Below, piece by piece: positions 57,890 to 64,000 of a stretch of DNA of 64,000 bases; position 1 is the stretch's first letter; every line of letters starts with the position of its first letter. The stretch is from Pyxicephalus adspersus. Taxonomy: Eukaryota; Chordata; Amphibia; Anura; Pyxicephalidae. The stretch covers positions 162,977,730-163,041,729 of the forward strand of contig NC_092858.1 of the NCBI RefSeq assembly GCF_032062135.1, given 5' to 3'. The translations under genes and the position numbers were made by a program. The notes under the pieces are model-generated. The model saw only the letters and a program-made list of their open reading frames with translations, was not told the DNA's origin and did no database searches.

Positions 57890-59233
57890 GTAACTGTGAA
57901 AGGTTTTTTGCCTCTCCTTCAGTTTGCATATACCTCCAAACTTCTCGTCAACCGAGATAACTTATCAGAAATCAGAAAGTGTGCTAAGCTACTCGAAATC
58001 CATGACGTAGAAGAAACCTGTTTTGAATTCCTGAAGTTAAAATTCCAGGACAACAAAGCTGAGCAGGCAGATTACCCCAGAAAGAAATGCTGCAAATCCT
58101 TCTGCCCGAAGGCAGCTGGGCAACAGAGCGAGTCGGGAAGAGTGCCAGTGCATGAGGTAGAAGAACTGTGGAGAGGTGAATTTGCTCAAAACATAAAATG
58201 TCCAGCGGAGATCGAAAATATTTCCCCATCCCCCGAAAGCCCTAAGCAGCCATGTGAATCATTTTGCCTTGGTAGAGACAGTGCTTCCGGATTTTCCTCT
58301 CTTTGTCCGAAGTATAGAAAGTTTCAGAAAGCTTGTAAAAGTGGCCGGGTCCGATCTGTCAGTACGTGTTCTGTCAGCACGTGTTCTAGCAATCAAGATG
58401 CTCAGAGTCCATCTCCAGCACCATCGAGTGAAGCTTCTGAACCACCCAGTCAGCCAAACCCTCAGGTGGAGGAAAAACATGAAGCCAAGTCTGACATGGA
58501 AATAAATGAAGTACCTACACAGGACCCTGGCAATACTTATCAAAACCTTACCTGTGTTGATGACAAAGTAGTCATGACTGCCGCATACCCACCTTGTTTT
58601 CCTTTGGGACCTCAAGACTTCAGCTCAGTGCCTTTTAGTGCATATCAACCATACAGAAGCTTAAACTACCCAGACACCCCCAATGACTCCAGCACAGCAG
58701 GGTTGCCGGAAGGGAGCAACAGCCGTCAGAGCAACCTACAGGCAGCTCAAATTCAGACCTCAGAGCTGGTAGCAGAACCTCAACTTTGTGCTTCTGGAAA
58801 ACCTCCCCTGATAAGGGAGCGCAGCAACGTGGAAAGAGAGGTTGCTGAACATCTTGCCAAAGGTTTCTGGCCTGATGTTTACCCTGCTGAATTTCCATGC
58901 CAACAAGAGTTGGAAATGGTGACCAGCAAGGAACCACAGGTGGAGAATAATGTGGATAAAAGAATTGAATGTCCTTGGCTTGGCATCTCCATATCCAATG
59001 AGACCCCTGAAAGAACTTTTACAACACTCAACCCAGTATCATGTCCCTTCATCAGCAATCTCTCCAATGATGCATGTGCCAACAGTCCACAGTTGAGCAG
59101 TGGGGATGGTGCTCAAAGTAATACCCAAGAGAAGTGTCCGTACGCTTGTTCTATCAACTTGGAGGAAGATTCGGATAGTGATAGCGAGGAAGATAGCATT
59201 GAGTCGTCATCTGCCAAAGAGCAGGAATGTGAG
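57890..59233 (+). CDS. BACH1: BACH1, large central exon (BTB end, heme-regulatory region)
   Basis: 448 codons, residues 81-528, phase 0 at both ends (acceptor CAG 57,887-57,889; donor GTAAAA at 59,234). It completes BTB with 'VTVKGFLPLLQFAYTSKLL' and 'EIHDVEETCFEFLKLKF'. Conserved BACH1 landmarks follow: 'SLCPKYRKFQKA', 'VEREVAEHLAKGFW', 'ECPWLGIS', 'SCPFIS' and 'KCPYAC'. The last three are Cys-Pro heme-binding motifs at Cys441, Cys465 and Cys496, close to the regulatory cysteines of the mammalian protein (435, 461 and 492 as I recall). Further CP pairs are at 152, 184 and 219. An acidic serine-rich stretch precedes '...EQECE' at the end. A 15-base duplication gives 'SVSTCSVSTCSS'. Confidence 0.95.
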
Positions 59234-60933
59234 GTAAAATCTCCACTCTTTTCATTGTTTTAAATGATTCTTTGAATAGTGTCTGAAAACATTTTATTAT
59301 AAATCTGCAATGGTGGGAGCTCCCAAAGTTTTCATGTTTTTGAGATTGTGCATTTTTTTCATGAAAATATGTAACGTGTACTAACAATGCAGAACATTTC
59401 TAAGTGACCTTACTTTCCTAAATGCTAGGATGCAATGACTTGAAAATCCAACACTTCAATCTCATGAGATAAAACCATTGATGCCACTGCAGTCAAGGGC
59501 TTACAGGTGTATTTTGAATTTGGTCTTATGAAGGCATTTGTCTGCCATTTAGTAAGCCTAAGGGTTTGTACACACTTCAGATAATTCTTTCCCAAAATGA
59601 ACAATTAGTTTTTTCTTAGGCGAGAGTCTGACCTGTATACAGCTTTTTCATGGATCCGTCCTGACTGATCTGTCAATGAACGACTGCAATACAAGTCAGT
59701 GGAGAAGAGCACAGCGGGAGTTGCTTGCTCGTTCTCCTTCTCCCCTCTTCATAGAACAGAACAGCATTGTGTTTTGTTTGTTAGAAGAAGGTTATCCATT
59801 CAAATACGAGTCTATAGGAAAGCAAATTTCCATGGCATGTCAAGTGTAGTTGAAGATGAGGTTAGGTCCTCTGCCAGTGAATGCTGAGTGATCCTAAACC
59901 AATGCCATTCACTGACGCACAAGGCCCATTATCACATCACAGGAACAACTGAGATTTAGGGATTTTTAATAGGATTCAGTCTTCATGCTGCTTAATTTTC
60001 GTTTTATATGTTGATATTGGTACTAAATTTATAGGTAAATGAGGAAGTTATGTTTATATTGCTGGATCACCCAGGTTCACTGAAGAAAATGTATCTTCCC
60101 TAGCCTTGGAGAGCTTTAGTAAATCAGGCCCAATGTGACAAGAAAAAATCTCCCCAGTTGGGTTATAGAAGTTTTAAAGCTTTTATATAGATAGAATTGG
60201 GAAAGAGGAATGGGGTTAAAGAGATTTTTGTATTTTTTTATAGACTGTAGGATTCTTTCTTTATTATGAAATTCATATTTGTTCAATTAGAATTTTCATA
60301 AGAAAGTGAACTGTACACTACTGGAAAGTCCCCATCACAAAAAGCTAAATTATTTTTTGGTTATTTATCTTTTATTTAGTATTTTTTTCCATTGTCCATC
60401 TCTACCTGTTTCTTTCAACTGGATAAATTGGTTGGCAAGTCAATCCTTCAGCCTCCTGGAATATGTGAGTTGGGTATCCCAGTAGCCTGCAGAATTCATA
60501 TCTCAAAAGAGGTTGCCTCCTTCTTCTGCCTAACATGGTATTAGGGCCACAGAGCAATTTTGGGTGACAGGTCTTCAGCTTACATGAATGTATGTTGGAC
60601 TGTATCCCCCCGATGATGTGGTGCTCATTCTTATACATGTGCAGGGTGGTGAATGTGAGTTTTCTGAGGGCCAGAAGAGACATCAAAAAAGAGATTCATT
60701 ATAAATCGTGGAACAGCGTTTAGGAAAAGGACTTTGCTTTTTCCACGGGGGTTGCAAGTGTCTGAAATGAGATAGAAAGTCTTCTTTATTCTTTTATCTA
60801 TTTAAAAAAAAAAAAAAATAGAACACAATTTGTTTCACGCTATTTATCATTCCCATCCGAAAGTTTGTATTTACTGTTTCAACAAACATTGTTCCATCTT
60901 TCACTGTCGTTTTTTTCTTGACTTCTCTTGCAG
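59234..60933. other. BACH1 intron 3 with repeat fragments
   Basis: Contains a worn GCTGCGTACACAC-family fragment at about 59,570-59,780 and a family D fragment at 60,058-60,135. The acceptor 'ttctcttgcag' ends at 60,933. The 94-codon minus-strand frame at 60,402-60,686 has no family signal. Confidence 0.65.
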
Positions 60934-61140
60934 AAGACACTGCCATTTAGTGCACAGAAGATTATTTCCCTTTCACGCTATGACTTCCAATCCTTAGTGA
61001 AAACGCACAGCCTCACAGCAGAGCAGTTGGACTGTATCCACGATATACGCCGACGAAGCAAGAACAGGATTGCTGCTCAGCGCTGCAGAAAGAGAAAACT
61101 GGACTGCATCCAGAACCTGGAGACTGAAATCATGAAGCTG
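60934..61140 (+). CDS. BACH1: BACH1, bZIP exon (basic region and zipper start)
   Basis: 69 codons, residues 529-597, from acceptor CAG to donor GTAGGT at 61,141, phase 0. It reads '[19 protein letters not shown]', then the CNC-type region '[19 protein letters not shown]' and the basic DNA-contact helix '[18 protein letters not shown]', then the first heptad positions up to '...EIMKL'. The N-A-A-x-R-C-R type core is kept as NRIAAQRCR, which binds MARE sites with a small MAF partner. The rest of the zipper and C-terminus, about 140 residues in the mammalian protein, are not in this window. Confidence 0.95.
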
Positions 61141-62939
61141 GTAGGTTTGCAGCTAGATTATGTTATGTTTATCACATATGTGGATTTTAAACAGAATAGT
61201 TGTAAATCTTATATCCTAACTACAGAATAAGCAAATACAGCTATTCCTCAGTTACTGATGGCTCACGCTTACGACTGGCTCTCCAACGAGTATAGTGTAT
61301 AGCAGCGCAGGATCTCATATTCATTCATCCTCCTTCCTGACTAGCTATCCTCCTGGGTCCGGGTGAGCAGACTAGTGATGAACCTGTCACTGATGCAGGG
61401 TACACGGACAGTGGGAAAAAAAAGCCTCCTTCTGGTCAGTGGAAAGATTGTCACCCTTACAGATGTGGGAGGAAGCCCACGCAAACAGAGACAACATGCA
61501 AACTCCATGGAGATAGTGCCCTTGCCAAGATTCAAACCTGGGACCCAGCACTACAAGGGCCAGAGTGCTAACCTCCCAGCCACCATGCCCACGAGTATCT
61601 ATACTTGTCTTTCTGGCAAACTGAAGTCTGTGATGGTATAGTAAATGTGTTTTGTATTGCCCATAGCTACTTTCTGGGTTTCAGTTTTCATTATATAGTA
61701 TAGGTTGGAACAACGAGCACACTATGTCTGAATGCTTTGGGCAGCACAGGTGTTTCTTCTCAACCCTAAAACATGACACCCAAAAAACAAGATGTGGAAT
61801 GTTTTATCAAGTGTCTTTTAAGAGAGAAAGACGATACTTCTAATGCAATCATACTAAATTGGAAATATTTTTTCCGCCATCCAACTTCCTTGTCATATCA
61901 TGTGACTGTCTTGCATGAGTAACGTGTCCTGTAGTACAGTACAGTTTCTGCCGATGACTCAGTGTCTGAAGACATTCCAGAGTGAGGAGTTGCATGGAAG
62001 CTGCATTTAAACGCTTACACGCTTCATAGTATGCAATTGTGAAAGTAAGAAAAAAATGTATAAAACAAGTGTCAGATAATTTTTTATTCTACATTCGCTA
62101 TGTGGCATTCTTGAGGTCATGCAATGTTTTTTAGGTTTTTATTCATCAGTTTATTTTTCAATCCTAGCTTTATTTTTGACTAACAAATGTGTTTAAAGAT
62201 GTAATATATTTTTGGCAGTATATGGCACATTATGGACTCCAGTGTGTCTGGCAGAAATGGTTTCTGCATTCATTCAGCCGTACAGGAAAACAAAACTGCG
62301 TCATGCTAGTGAAAGATATTGACATATATTTAGAATAATAATTCCAATTATCCTCCAGCAAATACAACTATAAACCTGCACAACATGACACAAGATTTAC
62401 GTTGTGGTCTCTGTCCAGTAAAAGCTTTCAATATTATCCTAAGCAGAGGGTAAACTTACACAAAGTTTTTGAGGATCCAGAAGTCTGTGCCTTTGATGCA
62501 TTGAGTTACCATCTATTGCAAACTAAATTGAGTGTCTGTTACACAATCTGACTTGGCAACTTAATAGTGTAGACCTGGATGCCCAACATATGCACCAAGG
62601 TCCTCTTTTCCCCCTTTTTGTTCAGACTCTAGCTGTACAGAGGGAGAACATTGAATTGTAAAGCAGCTGGGAGTTGTGTGCCAGTGTTCTCTAGCAGTCT
62701 CCTATAAATGGCACCTACCAGTAATATGTTTACAGTATCTGGCAACTTCCTGTAGTATGTCTGACATTGTTCTATAAAATTACATACAGATTCTCTAATC
62801 TAAAAATTACATACAGATTCTCCTCGCCTAATGAATGGGTTCTGTTCCTGAGACATGGTCATTAAACAATTTGGTTTGCAGATTTGACAGTCTGCAGACC
62901 GGGCATTGGAGGATTGCAGAGGACTGCCATGGAGGGAGG
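61141..62939. other. BACH1 intron 4 with a family H fragment
   Basis: 61,440-61,595 is a minus-orientation family H piece ('gtgggaggaagcccacgcaa', 'ggagatagtgcccttgccaa'). No further BACH1 exon is seen. I looked for the zipper continuation after '...EIMKL' and did not find it. Confidence 0.6.
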
Positions 62940-63335
62940 AAGATGGAGCCTGGAAGACTAAAGAGGAAACGCTGGGTTGCATAGTTAGGTTGAAAAAAGA
63001 CATAGGTCCATCAAGTTCACCCAATAAAGGAAATAAACATATCCCAGTTATAAAACCCTAAAGTTTATCCAGAGGTAGGCAAAAGGAACCTGTGGTACAA
63101 TTTTCTCCAACAAGGAAAAAAAATTTCTTCCTGATTCCATGAGGCAGTCGGAAGTTCCCTGGATCAGCAGTCTCTGTTATCTTTCCTTTAAAGCTTTAAT
63201 ACCCAGTTATGTTCTGTGCTTTTTTCTTTAATACCCAGTTTTCATCCAGCTTTTTTCTTAAAGCAATCTATAGAATTTGCTGTAACTACTTCCTGAGAGA
63301 GTCTATTCCACATTTTCACAGTGGAATATGGAAAA
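62940..63335 (-). repeat. LINE 3' end fragment
   Basis: 'gttgaaaaaagacataggtc', 'aaataaacatatcccagtt', 'cctgattccatgaggcagtc' and 'ctgtaactacttcctgagag' follow the LINE 3' segment also seen at 36.9-37.4, 43.5 and 46.6 kb. This is the longest of these tail copies. Confidence 0.75.
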
Positions 63336-64000
63336 TGGGTGGCTGTTCACCTTTTTTTTGTACAGTGTACTCATCAGGAGAACGAGTCGTAAGTGTGGTT
63401 GGTTGGTAAACGTTAATAAATAAGAATTTCTTGCATTACTATTTTTTGTAGCCTCGCTAGTGATCATTTCAAGAGACAACAACTGTTCGTCTGTATGCCA
63501 CTTCAGATTTGTAAGGGTAAAAAAAATCCGTAGATTGAAAAGAATGGCTAAAATCAATAATGGATAAATGTTGCAACAGTACCAATACTGAATATTCATG
63601 GATACTTTCCATTACCAAGAGATCTTGTGTATCTTTTTAAGACATTAGGGATTCAGCTACTTGAAGTGTTATGTTTGGGTTTGCTAGTCTGCTGAATGTA
63701 TATAACATTGCAGAGGCAGTTCAGGTATACCTGGAAAGCAGAGAGTTAACATTAAAGCGCATGGAGTTGCACATTGTACAGTACTTGTGTAAGTGAGCAG
63801 ATGTGTTACATTGACTAAGGCCCTGTGTGTCAATGTTCAGAACAGATAACAATGCTGCGTGACACAGCATGACTGGCTTGCAGAACAGCAACAGGGAGGA
63901 AACTCTGAGAAAGCCTGGTTATCGGTTTTGTTTTATCCACCGCCTATTCCGAGTTCCAAACATGTGAACCTTGTTATCTGCCTTGCCTTCAGGTGTAGCT
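63336..64000. other. BACH1 intron 4 to window end, nothing recognised
   Basis: Ends near 'ttgccttcaggtgtagct'. The CAG there is followed by a frame with an immediate stop in phase 0, so I do not call it the next exon. Confidence 0.45.

Noticed and set aside
59234..59263. Ten further codons after the large BACH1 exon
   Set aside because: They follow a GTAAAA donor and do not match BACH1. The next exon resumes at 60,934 with 'KTLPFSAQ'.
57066..61140. BACH2 instead of BACH1
   Set aside because: 'FAYESSVHS', 'SLCPKYRKFQ', 'VEREVAEHLAKGFW' and the three CP contexts fit BACH1. The BACH2 counterparts, as I know them, differ.
63975..64000. Possible next BACH1 exon after 'ttgccttcag' at the window end
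   Set aside because: In phase 0 the next codons are GTG TAG, and the sequence does not resemble the expected zipper continuation.
1..64000. CRISPR arrays, operons, integrons or other prokaryotic systems
   Set aside because: No regularly spaced repeats with unique spacers, no dense coding strand and no ribosome-binding sites. Spliced genes and vertebrate repeats show eukaryotic DNA.

Overview
This window looks like a piece of a frog nuclear genome, probably a ranoid frog. It is AT-rich, very sparse in genes and full of decayed transposons. Several repeats are of kinds I associate with ranid genomes: palindromic elements starting GCTGCGTACACAC between TTAA sites, others opening GGGCCTGATTTATTAAAG, decayed Ty3/gypsy and Tc1 copies, and LINE/SINE pairs ending in TTATTA runs. 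The species call is inference. Nothing prokaryotic is present, and there is no CRISPR array, tRNA or rRNA that I can support.

The only cellular gene I can support is BACH1 on the + strand, in the last third of the window. A GC-rich promoter with a GC box, a perfect CRE palindrome and an ETS core sits at about 44,797-44,834. A non-coding first exon ends at a GTAAGT donor at 44,931. After an intron of about 12 kb come three coding exons: 57,021-57,305 (ATG at 57,066, BTB/POZ), 57,890-59,233 (rest of BTB plus the heme-regulatory region) and 60,934-61,140 (basic region and start of the leucine zipper). All coding junctions are phase 0. The rest of the zipper and the C-terminus lie beyond position 64,000. 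The spliced leader predicts an upstream ORF that overlaps the BACH1 start codon.

Positions 1-44,000 are intergenic and built from layered mobile elements. The main landmarks are a hAT-type element inside an older palindromic repeat (7,551-8,092), a second hAT-type element (12,388-12,815), a decayed Ty3/gypsy element on the - strand (14,334-18,948), abutting TTAA elements (20,420-20,923), a TTAA element inside another repeat (27,160-27,905), a minisatellite (31,690-32,370), and a nested complex at 38,187-42,600. In that complex a Tc1 copy was invaded by a solo LTR, and part of the composite was then tandemly duplicated. A LINE reverse-transcriptase remnant (43,520-44,260) and a 42-base minisatellite lead up to the BACH1 promoter.

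Inside the BACH1 introns are a second minisatellite (period about 41), a locally duplicated block, a LINE 3' end inserted into an older repeat, an assembly gap of N bases inside a palindromic element, and a mariner with intact ends whose unoccupied site can be read in a paralogous repeat elsewhere in this window. I found no convincing new biological system. The observations most worth following are the overlapping upstream ORF of BACH1, the two minisatellites beside its promoter, the nested and duplicated Tc1/LTR locus, and a cysteine-rich open frame in intron 1.
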